Shown: one piece after another, positions 39,337-50,942 of the stretch
Layout: each line of letters begins with the position of its first letter
Position numbering within the stretch: position 1 is the first letter of the stretch
Assembly (NCBI RefSeq): GCF_000735355.1
Contig: NZ_JMPI01000020.1
Coordinates: forward strand, 1-64,000
Length of the DNA stretch: 64,000 bases
Source of the DNA: Buttiauxella agrestis ATCC 33320
Lineage (GTDB): Bacteria; Pseudomonadota; Gammaproteobacteria; Enterobacterales; Enterobacteriaceae
Direction: 5' to 3'
The notes under the pieces: generated by a model
What the model was told of the DNA's origin: nothing
The model's input: only the letters and a program-made list of their open reading frames with translations
Database searches by the model: none
Made by a program: the position numbers and the translations under genes

Positions 39337-39630
39337 CTACATCTCCGGGCACTCGACCTTACTTATCGCATCCCAGTAGTTTTTCTCGTTATTGCGTTCC
39401 AGAGCAATCCTCGCATCACGGATATACCGCTTATTATCTTCGTTGGAGAGGATTTTGTTCCCCCACGCTTCATCCGACATTTTCTTTTGTGGATGGCAGG
39501 TCTTTTTTAAGTCAACCGTAATCTGTTGTTTATACTTGCCAAATTCCAGACCTTCGTACGGCGAGCTGGCGAGTGTATTGGCCGAGTAAATGACGAAAAG
39601 AAACAGGGTGAGGTTGCGGGCGATAGACAT
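39337..39630 (-). CDS. Small exported protein of unknown function
   Basis: This is a 97-residue protein with a typical signal peptide (about 1-21, MSIARNLTLFLFVIYSANTLA). The mature part is charged and has two cysteines (KKTCHPQKK and KVECPEM), suited to one disulfide in the periplasm. I do not recognise a family. The frame is open 26 codons further upstream, but GAGGA stands 7 bases before the ATG at 39628-39630 and the signal peptide begins there. It is alone on the minus strand between proY and malZ. E. coli K-12 has no gene I know at this spot. Confidence 0.7.
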   Translation of the reverse strand: MSIARNLTLFLFVIYSANTLASSPYEGLEFGKYKQQITVDLKKTCHPQKKMSDEAWGNKILSNEDNKRYIRDARIALERNNEKNYWDAISKVECPEM

Positions 39631-39803
39631 TTCAATTTCCTCAGGCAGTGAGAATGTTCTCACTATAGGTAGCGCTAACTTATTAAGCAAACGGCTTAAT
39701 TTCTCCACCCCCGTATTCCTCCCCCAATAAAAATAGCAATGATGAGTGATCCCCAGCTACGCTGTGGCAAGGTGGCGCAAATTAATTATCTGGGGACACG
39801 ATT

Positions 39804-41621
39804 ATGTTGAATGCCTGGCACCTCCCGGTGCCCCCTTTCATACAAACACGTAAAGATAAGCTGCACATCACGTTATGGGTTTCCGGCACCGACTTACCGC
39901 AGCGAGTCGTTTTGCGCTATGAAAAAGATAACGAAGAAACCTCGCTTCAAATGACTCGTCAGAAAGCGGCTCCTGAAAGTGGGGTGGTCGCCTGGCGTGG
40001 TGTGATTGATTTATCCGAAGGCCAGCCGCGTCGCCGCTACAGCTTTAAGCTGCTGTGGCTGGATAAACAGCGCTGGTTTACGCCGCAAGGTTTGAGTTCT
40101 ATTCCTCCAGCGCGCCTCGAGCAATTTGCGGTCGATCTTCCGGATGATGGCCCGCAATGGGTGCAGGATCAGGTTTTCTATCAGATTTTCCCCGATCGTT
40201 TCGCCCGCAGCGAGCAACGCACGCCGGAGCAGGATCAGGTTTATTATCACCACGCCGCCAAACGCGACATTATCTTGCGTGACTGGGATGAACCGTTGAT
40301 CGCGGACGCGGGTGGATCAACGTTCTATGGCGGCGATCTGGACGGTATCAGCGAAAACCTGCCGTATCTCAAGATGCTGGGCATCACCGCGCTGTATCTC
40401 AATCCGATCTTTACCGCGCCGAGCGTCCATAAATACGATACGCAGGATTACCGCCACGTTGATGTCCAGTTTGGTGGCGATCACGCGTACCTGCGGCTAC
40501 GGAAAAATACGCAGCGTTACGGTATGCGTCTGATGCTCGACGGTGTATTCAACCATAGCGGCGACACTCATCAATGGTTTGATCGCCAGCAAACGCATAG
40601 CACTGGGGCCAGCCACAATCCACAATCACCCTGGCGGGATTTTTACAGCTATAACCAAGACGGGCGCGCGCTCGACTGGCTCGGCTATTCCAGTTTGCCC
40701 AAGCTCGATTACCAGTCAGCTTCGCTGGTTGACGAGATTTACCAGGGCGAAGACAGTATCGTGCGCCACTGGTTGCGGGAACCATGGGGCATCGACGGTT
40801 GGCGGCTTGATGTGGTGCACATGCTCGGCGAAGCGGGTGGTGCGAAGAATAATCTGCTGCATGTCAGCGGTATCACCAAAGCGGCAAAAGAAACCCATCC
40901 AGAAGCGTATATTTTGGGCGAGCACTTTGGCGATGCGCGTCAGTGGTTGCAGACCGATGCCGAAGATGCGGCGATGAACTATCGTGGTTTTACTTTCCCT
41001 ATCTGGGGATTCCTTGCGAACACGGATATTTCCTACGATCCGCAACATATCAACGCCGAAACCTGCATGACGTGGATGGATGAGTATCGCGCCGGGCTTT
41101 CTCACCAGCAGCAACTGCGGATGTTTAACCAGCTCGATAGCCATGATACCGCGCGTTTCAAGTCGATCCTTGGCAAAGATGCTGCGCGCTTGCCGTTGGC
41201 CGTGGTGTGGCTGTATTGCTGGCCAGGCGTGCCGTGCGTTTATTATGGCGATGAAGTGGGCCTGGATGGCAACAACGATCCCTTCTGTCGTAAGCCTTTC
41301 CCGTGGAACCCGGATCATCAGGATCTGGATTTGCTCGCACTTTACCAACGTCTTGGAAAGCTACGCCACAAAAGTCGCGCTTTGCGCCACGGTGGTTGCC
41401 AGGTCATTTATGCTCAGGGTGATGTGGTGGTATTTGTTCGTGTCTATCAGGGCGAGCGGGTACTGGTGGCAATCAACCGGGGTGAAGAAACGGCGGTTAA
41501 CTTGCCGTGGGAGCCATTGCTAAACAACAAAGCCTGGACTCAGCTTGAAGGTGAAGCGAGTTTTGAAAATCATCAACTTTCGTTGCCTGAAGTTTCTGTT
41601 TCGGTGTGGCGTTGCCAGTGA
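39804..41621 (+). CDS. malZ: Maltodextrin glucosidase MalZ
   Basis: This cytoplasmic family GH13 enzyme removes glucose from the reducing end of maltodextrins. It has 605 residues (604 in E. coli). An N-terminal beta-sandwich (1-120) precedes the catalytic barrel, with DGVFNHSG, the nucleophile aspartate in GWRLDVVHM, the acid/base glutamate in YILGEHFG and LDSHDTARF. In E. coli it belongs to the MalT regulon. GGGGAGGAAT and GGGGGTGGAG, read on the minus strand at about 39700-39722, are loose matches to MalT boxes. GGGGA at 39792-39796 is the likely ribosome site. Confidence 0.96.
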   Translation: MLNAWHLPVPPFIQTRKDKLHITLWVSGTDLPQRVVLRYEKDNEETSLQMTRQKAAPESGVVAWRGVIDLSEGQPRRRYSFKLLWLDKQRWFTPQGLSSIPPARLEQFAVDLPDDGPQWVQDQVFYQIFPDRFARSEQRTPEQDQVYYHHAAKRDIILRDWDEPLIADAGGSTFYGGDLDGISENLPYLKMLGITALYLNPIFTAPSVHKYDTQDYRHVDVQFGGDHAYLRLRKNTQRYGMRLMLDGVFNHSGDTHQWFDRQQTHSTGASHNPQSPWRDFYSYNQDGRALDWLGYSSLPKLDYQSASLVDEIYQGEDSIVRHWLREPWGIDGWRLDVVHMLGEAGGAKNNLLHVSGITKAAKETHPEAYILGEHFGDARQWLQTDAEDAAMNYRGFTFPIWGFLANTDISYDPQHINAETCMTWMDEYRAGLSHQQQLRMFNQLDSHDTARFKSILGKDAARLPLAVVWLYCWPGVPCVYYGDEVGLDGNNDPFCRKPFPWNPDHQDLDLLALYQRLGKLRHKSRALRHGGCQVIYAQGDVVVFVRVYQGERVLVAINRGEETAVNLPWEPLLNNKAWTQLEGEASFENHQLSLPEVSVSVWRCQ

Positions 41622-41628
41622 TTCTGTA

Positions 41629-41666
41629 ACCGGTTTCCCTTTTGCCATGCGCAGGGGGAAACCGGT
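41629..41666 (+). terminator. Hairpin after malZ
   Basis: A perfect 11-bp stem (41629-41639 with 41656-41666) stands just behind the malZ stop, with a 16-base loop. It is followed by GCTATTCTT, so it may be a terminator. Confidence 0.55.
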
Positions 41667-41794
41667 GCTATTCTTATTCTTCGTCCCCCTGCTTAAGACC
41701 CGATTAAGTTAGACATTTCCAGATCTCATGCCAATTGGGAGGCAGCACTGCGTGCTTTCTCCTTAATTATTCTGATGAAATTTAAGGAAACCTG

Positions 41795-42436
41795 ATGTCT
41801 ATACGTGAACTTCTCGACCCAACTAACTCCACACTGATCTTTATCGATCACCAACCGCAAATGTCGTTTGGTGTTGCTAATATCGATCGCCAGACCTTGA
41901 AAAACAACACGGTAGCGCTCGCCAAAGCCGGCAAGATTTTCAACGTTCCCACTATTTTCACCTCGGTTGAAACCAAGAGCTTTAGCGGCTATATCTGGCC
42001 TGAACTGCTGGCGGTACATCCTGAAATTACGCCTATCGAACGTACTTCCATGAACTCATGGGAGGACGCCGCTTTTGTCGCGGCGGTGAAAGCGACCGGG
42101 CGCAAAAAACTGGTGATTTCTGCACTATGGACAGAAGTGTGCCTCACTTTCCCGGCATTAATGGCGCTGGAGGAAGGATTTGAGGTTTACGTCGTTACGG
42201 ATACTTCGGGCGGGACTTCTGTTGATGCGCACGAGCGCTCGATTGACCGTATGGTGCAGGCCGGCGCTGTGCCCGTCACCTGGCAGCAAGTGCTGCTCGA
42301 ATATCAACGTGATTGGGCACGCCGCGATACCTACGATGCGGTGATGGACCTGGTGCGTGAGCACAGCGGCGCATATGGCATGGGGGTTGATTACGCCTAC
42401 ACCATGGTTCATGGCGCACCGGAACGGAAAGCCTGA
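41795..42436 (+). CDS. YcaC-like isochorismatase-family hydrolase
   Basis: This is a 213-residue cysteine hydrolase. D18 (IFIDHQPQMS) and C116 (WTEVCLTFPA) are the visible catalytic positions. The MNSWED and VTDTSGGTSVDAHERSI stretches are characteristic of the YcaC branch, which has no settled substrate. TAAGGAAAC before the ATG is a good ribosome site. It heads a three-gene set, with the next gene starting 3 bases after its stop. It is the second isochorismatase-fold protein in the window (the other is at 7.3 kb). Confidence 0.85.
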   Translation: MSIRELLDPTNSTLIFIDHQPQMSFGVANIDRQTLKNNTVALAKAGKIFNVPTIFTSVETKSFSGYIWPELLAVHPEITPIERTSMNSWEDAAFVAAVKATGRKKLVISALWTEVCLTFPALMALEEGFEVYVVTDTSGGTSVDAHERSIDRMVQAGAVPVTWQQVLLEYQRDWARRDTYDAVMDLVREHSGAYGMGVDYAYTMVHGAPERKA

Positions 42437-42439
42437 CAG

Positions 42440-42982
42440 ATGGCTGACAACAACACGGTCACGCTGGTAATTACTCACGCCCTGATACCGGGGCAGTCTA
42501 CGCGTTACGAAGAGTGGCTCGCGAAAATCATGCCTGCGGCGGCGCGCTATCCTGGGCATCTTGGCGTACATGTTATTCGCCCAACCACAGGAAATGATAT
42601 TTACAACATCGTTATCCGCTTCGACACCCTGGAAAATCTCACCGCCTGGACGAAATCGGCGGAGCGGGAAGCGCTCGTCGATGAGATCAAACCGATCCTG
42701 AGCCAGGACGATCATCTGGAAGTACGCACCGAAAACGTTTTTTGGTTTACCCCGGAAACGCCGACCGTAAAACGTCCGGCAAAGTGGAAGCAATTCCTGA
42801 TAACGCTGGCGGTGATCTTCCCCAGCACCAATGTTGTCCCGCGAATCACCGCTGTGATTTTTCCGTCCTGGCATGGCTCGCTTTTGTTGCACCTCATTAA
42901 CGATGCGCTGGTTGTCGCGCTGGTGGTCTGGCTTTGGATGCCAGGTATGACGCGGCTGTTTGCGGGCTGGTTGAAAAAATAA
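42440..42982 (+). CDS. ABM-domain protein with C-terminal membrane segments
   Basis: This is a 180-residue protein. Residues ~5-105 fit the antibiotic-biosynthesis-monooxygenase ferredoxin-like fold (HALIPGQSTRYEEWLAKI, GHLGVHVIRPT). The rest has two hydrophobic segments (about 118-135 and 148-170), giving a membrane-anchored ABM domain. ABM proteins include small oxygenases and stress proteins; the function here is unknown. It starts 3 bases after the hydrolase stop and is followed by the amidohydrolase after 23 bases, so the three are probably one operon. Confidence 0.8.
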   Translation: MADNNTVTLVITHALIPGQSTRYEEWLAKIMPAAARYPGHLGVHVIRPTTGNDIYNIVIRFDTLENLTAWTKSAEREALVDEIKPILSQDDHLEVRTENVFWFTPETPTVKRPAKWKQFLITLAVIFPSTNVVPRITAVIFPSWHGSLLLHLINDALVVALVVWLWMPGMTRLFAGWLKK

Positions 42983-43005
42983 CGTTTCACTGCGGAGAAC
43001 AGGTT

Positions 43006-44874
43006 ATGTCGCAATCTGCTTCATTAATTCTCACAAACGGACAATTTCACACGCTTGATAGCGAAGCGCCGTTGGCGCAAGCGGTGGCGATAAAAGACGG
43101 CAAGATTATCGCTGTGGGTAACGAATCATGGGTAATGAGTTTTGCTGACGAGCAAACGCAACGGGTCGATCTCAAAAGTCATACCGTCATTCCCGGTCTC
43201 AATGACTCGCATCTGCATCTGATTCGCGGTGGGCTGAACTACAACCTCGAATTACGTTGGGAAGGTGTGCCTTCCCTTGCAGATGCACTGCGTATGTTGA
43301 AAGAGCAGGCTTTACGCACGCCATTCCCGCAATGGGTGCGCGTAGTCGGCGGCTGGACGGAATTTCAGTTTGCCGAGCGCCGTATGCCAACGCTTGAAGA
43401 ACTCAATGAGGCTGCACCGGATACGCCCGTTTTTGTGTTGCATCTCTACGACCGCGCACTGTTAAACCAGGCCGCGTTAAAAGCAGTGGGATACACCAAA
43501 GAGACGCCAAATCCGCTGGGTGGCGAAATCATGCGCGACCGCAATGGCAATCCAACCGGAATGTTAATAGCCAAACCGAATGCGATGATTTTGTACTCAA
43601 CGCTGGCAAAAGGGCCGAAATTACCGCTGGAAATGCAGGTAAATTCGACGCGCCAGTTTATGCGCGAACTCAACCGGCTGGGCATCACCAGCGCGATTGA
43701 TGCCGGGGGCGGGTTCCAGAATTACCCGGAGGATTACCAGATAATCGACCAGCTTCATGCGCAAAAACAGATGACGGTGCGTATCGCCTATAACCTTTTT
43801 ACTCAGCGTCCGCAGCATGAGCTGGAGGATTTTGAAAAATGGACGGATATGCTCAAACCGGGGCAGGGGACGGATTTCTATCGCGCCAATGGCGCCGGAG
43901 AAATGCTGGTCTTTTCCGCCGCCGACTTTGAGGATTTCTTGCAACCGCGCCCGGATTTGCCCGACGGGATGGAACAAGAGCTGGAACGTGTGGTGCGCCA
44001 TCTGGTTGAGCATCGCTGGCCGTTCCGTCTACATGCGACTTATAACGAGTCCATCAGCCGCATGTTGGATGTGTTTGAGAGGGTGAATCGCGATATTCCG
44101 TTTGACGGTTTGCACTGGCTTTTTGACCACGCAGAAACCATCACTGAAAAGAATATCGAGCGTGTTAAGGCGTTAGGCGGCGGGATTGCCGTTCAGCATC
44201 GCATGGCGTTTCAGGGGGAATATTACGCCGCACGGTACGGAGCAGAAGCGGTTAAACAGACACCGCCGATAGCCAAAATGCTGGCTGCGGAACTACCTGT
44301 CGGCCTTGGCACTGATGCCACGCGTGTGGCGAGCTATAACCCATGGACGGCGCTGTACTGGCTGGTTTCCGGGCGTACCGTGGGTGGAATGCAAATGTAT
44401 GACGACAATAACCGTCTGTCGCGTGATGTGGCGCTTGAATTATGGACGGCGGGCAGTGCGTGGTTTTCCAGCGAACAAGGCAAAAAAGGGTGTATTAAAG
44501 CCGGGCAACTGGCCGATTTAGTCGTCCTTTCAAAAGATTATTTCAAAGTGACAGAAGAGGAAATTAAAGTCATCGAGTCGGTGTTGACGCTGGTGGATGG
44601 CAAAGTGGTTTATGCCGCAGGCACGTTTACGCCGCTGGCTCCTCCTCCGATTCCCGTGTTACCCGAATGGTCGCCCGTCGTAAATGTGCCTGGGCACTAT
44701 CGAGCCGAACCGCCCGCAGCGGCAAAAGTGGGCATGAACGCGCAAGTTCATCAATGTTGTGGGAGCTGTAATGTGCATGGTCATCAACATGACGCAGCGC
44801 GTAAATCGGCGATACCGGTTTCTGATGAAGGGGCATTCTGGGGCGTGATGGGCTGTTCTTGTTTTGCGTTTTGA
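43006..44874 (+). CDS. Amidohydrolase family protein (YtcJ/Amidohydro_3 type)
   Basis: This is a 622-residue metal-dependent hydrolase. It has an N-terminal composite beta-sandwich (ILTNGQFHTLDSEAPLAQAVAI), metal ligands in GLNDSHLHL, and later FRLHATYNES, FDHAETI, GLGTDATR and the typical C-terminal GQLADLVVLSKD. Its substrate is unknown. Unusual is the end after ~575. It has a proline-rich stretch, then a Cys/His-rich tail (VHQCCGSCNVHGHQHD ... MGCSCFAF) that could bind metal. The ATG at 43006 is chosen for GGAG 11 bases upstream; the open frame extends 24 codons further. Confidence 0.85.
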   Translation: MSQSASLILTNGQFHTLDSEAPLAQAVAIKDGKIIAVGNESWVMSFADEQTQRVDLKSHTVIPGLNDSHLHLIRGGLNYNLELRWEGVPSLADALRMLKEQALRTPFPQWVRVVGGWTEFQFAERRMPTLEELNEAAPDTPVFVLHLYDRALLNQAALKAVGYTKETPNPLGGEIMRDRNGNPTGMLIAKPNAMILYSTLAKGPKLPLEMQVNSTRQFMRELNRLGITSAIDAGGGFQNYPEDYQIIDQLHAQKQMTVRIAYNLFTQRPQHELEDFEKWTDMLKPGQGTDFYRANGAGEMLVFSAADFEDFLQPRPDLPDGMEQELERVVRHLVEHRWPFRLHATYNESISRMLDVFERVNRDIPFDGLHWLFDHAETITEKNIERVKALGGGIAVQHRMAFQGEYYAARYGAEAVKQTPPIAKMLAAELPVGLGTDATRVASYNPWTALYWLVSGRTVGGMQMYDDNNRLSRDVALELWTAGSAWFSSEQGKKGCIKAGQLADLVVLSKDYFKVTEEEIKVIESVLTLVDGKVVYAAGTFTPLAPPPIPVLPEWSPVVNVPGHYRAEPPAAAKVGMNAQVHQCCGSCNVHGHQHDAARKSAIPVSDEGAFWGVMGCSCFAF

Positions 44875-44890
44875 GCAGAAAAAACCATTA

Positions 44891-44916
44891 AAAAAGGCCG
44901 CTTGCGCGGCCTTTTT
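44891..44916. terminator. Bidirectional terminator between the amidohydrolase gene and tsaA
   Basis: A perfect 11-bp stem with a 4-base loop reads AAAAAGGCCGC and GCGGCCTTTTT, thus with A-run and T-run on its flanks for both strands. Confidence 0.92.
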
Positions 44917-44934
44917 GGCAAAAACGTTTAGCGA

Positions 44935-45537
44935 TTACAGGCTAGAAACGTTTTCGCTCAGGTATTTAGCAACGCCGTCTGGAGACGCGTTCATGCCTTC
45001 TTTACCTTTTTCCCACTGAGCTGGGCACACTTCGCCGTGCTCTTCGTGGAATTGCAGCGCGTCAACCATACGCAGCATTTCATCAACATTACGGCCCAGC
45101 GGCAGGTCGTTAACAACCTGGTGACGCACGATACCGTTTTTGTCGATCAGGAAAGAACCACGCAGCGCAACGCCTGCGTCTGGATGTTCGATGCCATAAG
45201 CTTTCTGAATTTCACGCTTAATGTCAGCAACCATCGCATATTTCACTTCGCCGATACCGCCGTTTTCAACAGGGGTTTTACGCCATGCGTTGTGAACGAA
45301 CTCGGAGTCAAAAGATACACCAACGACTTCTACGCCACGTTTCTGGAATTCTTCGTAACGCTTGTCGAACGCAATCAGTTCAGACGGGCACACGAAAGTG
45401 AAGTCCATTGGCCAGAAGAACACAACGGTGGTTTTACCATTGGTGTGTGCTTTGAAGTTGAAGTTTTCAACGATTTCGCCACTGCCGAGAACGGCTGCAG
45501 CGGTAAAGTCAGGGGCTGGACGAGTAACCAGGACCAT
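44935..45537 (-). CDS. tsaA: Two-cysteine peroxiredoxin (TsaA/AhpC family)
   Basis: This thiol peroxidase reduces hydrogen peroxide and organic peroxides. It has 200 residues. The peroxidatic C50 is in FTFVCPSE and the resolving C171 in EVCPAQW, so it is a typical two-cysteine enzyme. The GGIG motif is present but the C-terminal YF motif of overoxidation-sensitive forms is not. Salmonella has a tsaA gene at this same place between malZ and acpH, unlike E. coli K-12. Codon choice looks like that of a well-expressed gene. About 200 bases upstream should hold its promoter, but no clear OxyR site is visible. Confidence 0.92.
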   Translation of the reverse strand: MVLVTRPAPDFTAAAVLGSGEIVENFNFKAHTNGKTTVVFFWPMDFTFVCPSELIAFDKRYEEFQKRGVEVVGVSFDSEFVHNAWRKTPVENGGIGEVKYAMVADIKREIQKAYGIEHPDAGVALRGSFLIDKNGIVRHQVVNDLPLGRNVDEMLRMVDALQFHEEHGEVCPAQWEKGKEGMNASPDGVAKYLSENVSSL

Positions 45538-45737
45538 ATGTACTCCTGTTAATTTTGTTAAAGTGAGTGTTAACGCAACGGGGGGAGTATAGGGGTGGCA
45601 ATCCCTCTAACTCAAGCATACTGCGCCAATTAATCAGATAGGATTTACCTATCAAAAAATGAATATTCACATAGCGGCGATCCAAAATAGCCCTTTTTAG
45701 TAAAAGGGCAAGTATTTAATCGTGGTGCTGCGACAGG

Positions 45738-46319
45738 CTACAAATTCTTTCGTTCGGCCAGTTCCATCATGCGTGGGTAAAACTGCCAGAACAGCTCCTC
45801 AAGTTCGTTATAATGGGTATCGAGATCCTGCCAGGAGGCTCGCAAAGCATCGAGTTTTGGTCTACGCGACGCCATCCCATTGAGAACATTCGCAATAAAC
45901 GCCATGTCGCTGTAACGCTCGAGCCAGCGCTCGTCCCACAAGTACTGATTAAGATTGATAAAGCGGGGCGGGGTATCTGACAGGAAGGGTTCGATCCTGG
46001 CGCGTGCATAAGCGACAAATTCCGGCAGAGGGATCGCTGGGTTCAGGGTTTGCCAGTGGCGTGACACAAAATGATCCCACATCACATCAAGCGTTATTGG
46101 TGCGACGCGTCGGGTTTCCGGGCGGAACCATTGCCGCGCAATCGCCACTTCCGGTAAACCATCGGTCAGAACATCCACACGGCGGTGCATTCGGATGCCA
46201 GCCACTACATCGCCTGGGAAACTTTCATCCGGGTTTCCACGCACAAAATCAGCCAGCAGATTTCCGAGAAGGGAACTGTCAGCAAGACTTGCGAGATGTA
46301 AATGGGCGAGAAAATTCAT
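45738..46319 (-). CDS. acpH: Acyl carrier protein phosphodiesterase AcpH
   Basis: This enzyme removes the 4'-phosphopantetheine arm from acyl carrier protein, turning holo-ACP to apo-ACP. It has 193 residues, the E. coli length. It is recognised by [41 protein letters not shown] and the HD-like helices ([12 protein letters not shown]). Divergent from queA, as in E. coli. Confidence 0.95.
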   Translation of the reverse strand: MNFLAHLHLASLADSSLLGNLLADFVRGNPDESFPGDVVAGIRMHRRVDVLTDGLPEVAIARQWFRPETRRVAPITLDVMWDHFVSRHWQTLNPAIPLPEFVAYARARIEPFLSDTPPRFINLNQYLWDERWLERYSDMAFIANVLNGMASRRPKLDALRASWQDLDTHYNELEELFWQFYPRMMELAERKNL

Positions 46320-46423
46320 AGTAACCTTATTCGTAAATGGCCTAAGGGGAGGCTTATTCCTTGCAGGGAAAGCCCCCTGGCACTAGACTGTAGCGCCACT
46401 TTTTAAGTCTTGAGTTCTAAACC

Positions 46424-47494
46424 ATGCGTGTTGCCGATTTTTCCTTTGAATTACCTGAATCCTTGATTGCCCATTATCCACAAGCACAGCGTAGTGGGTG
46501 TCGTTTGCTATCGCTGGAAGGGCCGACGGGTAATTTAACGCATGGCACTTTCACCGATCTGCTCGACAAGCTCAACCCTGGAGATTTGCTGGTCTTTAAT
46601 AATACCCGCGTCATCCCGGCACGCCTTTTTGGCCGTAAAGCGAGCGGCGGTAAGATTGAAGTGCTGGTAGAGCGTATGCTGGATGACAAGCGCATTCTCG
46701 CGCATATCCGCGCCTCTAAAGCACCGAAACCGGGCGCTGAATTGTTGCTGGGCGATGATGAAAGCGTACATGCCACCATGGTTGCGCGCCACGATGCGCT
46801 GTTTGAAGTGCAGTTTGAAGATGAGCGCAGCGTGCTTGATATCTTAAACAGCATCGGCCATATGCCGCTGCCGCCGTATATCGACCGCCCGGATGAAGAG
46901 TCTGACCGCGAACTTTATCAAACCGTGTACAGCCAGAAACCGGGGGCTGTAGCCGCACCGACCGCTGGCCTGCATTTTGATGAACCACTTCTGGAAGCGC
47001 TGCGCAATAAAGGTATTGAGCAGGCGTTTGTCACGCTGCACGTAGGAGCCGGGACATTCCAGCCAGTGCGCGTTGATAGCATCGAAGACCACATCATGCA
47101 TTCCGAATATGCGGAAGTGCCTCAAGATGTCGTTGATGCTGTATTGGCCTGTAAAGCACGTGGTAATCGCGTTATCGCGGTTGGCACCACATCCGTTCGT
47201 TCGTTAGAAAGCGCGGCTCAGGCAGCAAAAAATGACCTGATCGAACCTTTCTTTGGCGACACACAAATTTTCATCTATCCAGGTTATCAATACAAAGTGA
47301 TTGATGCGCTGGTGACCAATTTCCACCTGCCGGAATCGACGCTGATCATGCTTGTTTCCGCGTTTGCTGGTTATAAAAACACCATGAACGCCTATAAAGA
47401 AGCCGTAAGTTCCGAATATCGCTTTTTTAGTTACGGGGATGCCATGTTCATCACGTACAATCCGCAGGCGATTAATGAGCGCCCTGGCGCTTAA
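46424..47494 (+). CDS. queA: S-adenosylmethionine:tRNA ribosyltransferase-isomerase
   Basis: This enzyme builds epoxyqueuosine in the anticodon of tRNAs for Asp, Asn, His and Tyr by moving the ribosyl part of SAM onto preQ1. It has 356 residues, as in E. coli. Signature stretches are [44 protein letters not shown] and [11 protein letters not shown]. First gene of queA-tgt-yajC-secD-secF. Confidence 0.97.
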   Translation: MRVADFSFELPESLIAHYPQAQRSGCRLLSLEGPTGNLTHGTFTDLLDKLNPGDLLVFNNTRVIPARLFGRKASGGKIEVLVERMLDDKRILAHIRASKAPKPGAELLLGDDESVHATMVARHDALFEVQFEDERSVLDILNSIGHMPLPPYIDRPDEESDRELYQTVYSQKPGAVAAPTAGLHFDEPLLEALRNKGIEQAFVTLHVGAGTFQPVRVDSIEDHIMHSEYAEVPQDVVDAVLACKARGNRVIAVGTTSVRSLESAAQAAKNDLIEPFFGDTQIFIYPGYQYKVIDALVTNFHLPESTLIMLVSAFAGYKNTMNAYKEAVSSEYRFFSYGDAMFITYNPQAINERPGA

Positions 47495-47542
47495 TCATTG
47501 AATTTTGCGCCGCTGGCTATCGCCAACGGCGTATTGGCTTAA

Positions 47543-48703
<1,161 letters not shown>

Positions 48704-48724
48704 TTTAATAATGAGGGATTTTTA

Positions 48725-49057
48725 ATGAGCTTTTTTATTTCTGATGCGGTAGCCGCAGGTGCTTCACCTGCGCAAGGTAGCCCGTACTCTTTGATTCTTA
48801 TGCTGGTGGTATTTGGTCTGATCTTCTATTTCATGATCCTGCGCCCACAGCAAAAACGTACTAAAGAGCATAAAAAGCTGATGGACTCCATCTCTAAAGG
48901 GGATGAAGTGCTGACTACCGGTGGTCTGGTCGGTCGCGTAGTGAAAGTAGCTGAAACTGGCTATATTTCTATCGCACTGAACGACACTACCGAAGTCGTT
49001 ATCAAGCGTGATTTCGTAGCTGCCGTTCTGCCGAAAGGCACTATGAAGGCGCTGTAA
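48725..49057 (+). CDS. yajC: Sec translocon accessory subunit YajC
   Basis: This small inner-membrane protein associates with SecDF-YidC at the SecYEG channel. It has 110 residues with one membrane segment (about 20-40, SLILMLVVFGLIFYFMILRPQQKR), followed by a soluble domain with GDEVLTTGGLVGRV. It lies between tgt and secD, as usual. GAGGGATT before the ATG is a clear ribosome site. Confidence 0.97.
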   Translation: MSFFISDAVAAGASPAQGSPYSLILMLVVFGLIFYFMILRPQQKRTKEHKKLMDSISKGDEVLTTGGLVGRVVKVAETGYISIALNDTTEVVIKRDFVAAVLPKGTMKAL

Positions 49058-49084
49058 TATTCGTTTTTCCCTAAGGGAACTACC

Positions 49085-50932
49085 GTGCTAAACCGCTATC
49101 CTTTGTGGAAGTACATCATGCTGATCGTCGTCTTTGCCGTCGGTCTGCTATACGCACTTCCCAACCTATATGGTGAGGATCCGGCAGTTCAGATCACTGG
49201 CGCGCGCGGCGTCGCCGCCAGTGAGCAAACGCTGATCCAGGTCCAGAACACCTTAAACGCAGAAAAAATAACCGCTAAGTCTGTGGCGCTGGAAGAAGGT
49301 GCGATCCTTGCACGCTTTGATACCACTGACACGCAACTGCGTGCTCGTGAAGCGCTGATGGGCGTCCTTGGCGATAAATACGTTGTCGCTCTTAACCTTG
49401 CTCCAGCTACTCCTCGCTGGTTATCTGCCATTTCCGCAGAACCGATGAAACTCGGTCTTGATCTGCGTGGTGGCGTGCACTTCCTGATGGAAGTTGATAT
49501 GGATACCGCCCTGAGTAAACTCCAGGAGCAGACCATTGATAACTTGCGCACCGATTTGCGCGACAAGAGCATCGCTTACACCAACGTGCGTAAAGCCGAT
49601 AACTATGGTGTTAATGTTGTCTTCCGTGACAGCAAAACGCGCGATGACGCTATCTCTTATTTAACTCCACGCCATCGTGATCTGGTGATTTCTGCTCAGG
49701 GCAGCAACGCAATGCGTGCTGTAATGACAGATGCTCGCCTGAGCGAAGCGCGTGAATATGCCGTTCAGCAGAACATTAATATTCTGCGTAACCGTGTAAA
49801 CCAACTGGGTGTGGCTGAACCTCTGGTACAACGTCAGGGTGCGGACCGCATCGTCGTTGAACTGCCAGGTATTCAGGATACAGCACGTGCGAAAGAGATT
49901 CTGGGCGCGACTGCAACGCTTGAATTCCGTCTGGTTAACACTAACGTAGATGCTTCCGCTGCGGCTTCTGGCCGTGTGCCGGGCGATTCCGAAGTGAAAG
50001 ATACCCGTGAAGGTCAGCCGGTTGTCCTGTACAAGCGTGTGATTCTGACCGGTGACCACATCACTGACTCGACTTCCAGCACCGATGAATACAACCAGGC
50101 TCAGGTGAATATTTCACTCGATAGTGCTGGCGGTAACATCATGTCTAACTTCACCAAAGACAACATCGGCAAACCGATGGCGACTCTGTTTGTGGAGTAC
50201 AAAGACAGCGGAAAGAAAGATGCAACCGGTCGTGCGATTCTGGCGAAACAAGAAGAAGTTATTAACGTGGCAAACATTCAGTCACGTCTGGGTAACAGCT
50301 TCCGTATCACCGGCATCAGCAACCCGAACGAAGCGCGTCAGCTTTCTCTGCTGCTGCGTGCTGGTGCGTTGATTGCGCCTATTCAGATTGTTGAAGAGCG
50401 TACCATCGGCCCAACTTTGGGTATGGAAAACATCAAGCAAGGTCTGGAAGCATGTCTGGCAGGTCTGGCCGTTTCAATCATCTTTATGCTGTTCTTCTAT
50501 AAGAAGTTTGGCCTGATTGCGACCTCAGCGCTGTTGGTTAACCTGGTGATGATTGTTGGGATTATGTCCCTGTTACCAGGGGCGACGCTCACTATGCCAG
50601 GTATTGCGGGTATCGTGTTAACCCTTGCGGTGGCGGTGGATGCCAACGTACTGATAAACGAACGTATTAAGGAAGAACTTAGTAACGGGCGCTCGGTACA
50701 ACAGGCTATCCACGAAGGCTACCAGGGCGCGTTCAGCTCTATCTTCGATGCCAACATTACGACGCTTATCAAGGTCATCATCCTGTATGCCGTAGGCACC
50801 GGGGCAATTAAAGGCTTTGCAATCACAACCGGTATTGGTGTGGCGACGTCCATGTTTACCGCCATCGTCGGTACCCGTGCCATCGTAAACCTGTTGTACG
50901 GCGGCAAACGCATCAACAAGCTGTCTATCTGA
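49085..50932 (+). CDS. secD: Protein translocase subunit SecD
   Basis: Together with SecF this RND-type membrane protein uses the proton gradient to help pull exported proteins across the inner membrane. It has 615 residues. One membrane segment (about 10-27) is followed by a large periplasmic part containing the family motif [16 protein letters not shown]. The C-terminal half holds five more segments with [16 protein letters not shown]. The start is GTG, as in E. coli. secF follows after 10 bases. Confidence 0.97.
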   Translation: MLNRYPLWKYIMLIVVFAVGLLYALPNLYGEDPAVQITGARGVAASEQTLIQVQNTLNAEKITAKSVALEEGAILARFDTTDTQLRAREALMGVLGDKYVVALNLAPATPRWLSAISAEPMKLGLDLRGGVHFLMEVDMDTALSKLQEQTIDNLRTDLRDKSIAYTNVRKADNYGVNVVFRDSKTRDDAISYLTPRHRDLVISAQGSNAMRAVMTDARLSEAREYAVQQNINILRNRVNQLGVAEPLVQRQGADRIVVELPGIQDTARAKEILGATATLEFRLVNTNVDASAAASGRVPGDSEVKDTREGQPVVLYKRVILTGDHITDSTSSTDEYNQAQVNISLDSAGGNIMSNFTKDNIGKPMATLFVEYKDSGKKDATGRAILAKQEEVINVANIQSRLGNSFRITGISNPNEARQLSLLLRAGALIAPIQIVEERTIGPTLGMENIKQGLEACLAGLAVSIIFMLFFYKKFGLIATSALLVNLVMIVGIMSLLPGATLTMPGIAGIVLTLAVAVDANVLINERIKEELSNGRSVQQAIHEGYQGAFSSIFDANITTLIKVIILYAVGTGAIKGFAITTGIGVATSMFTAIVGTRAIVNLLYGGKRINKLSI

Positions 50933-50942
50933 GGAGTGCGTT

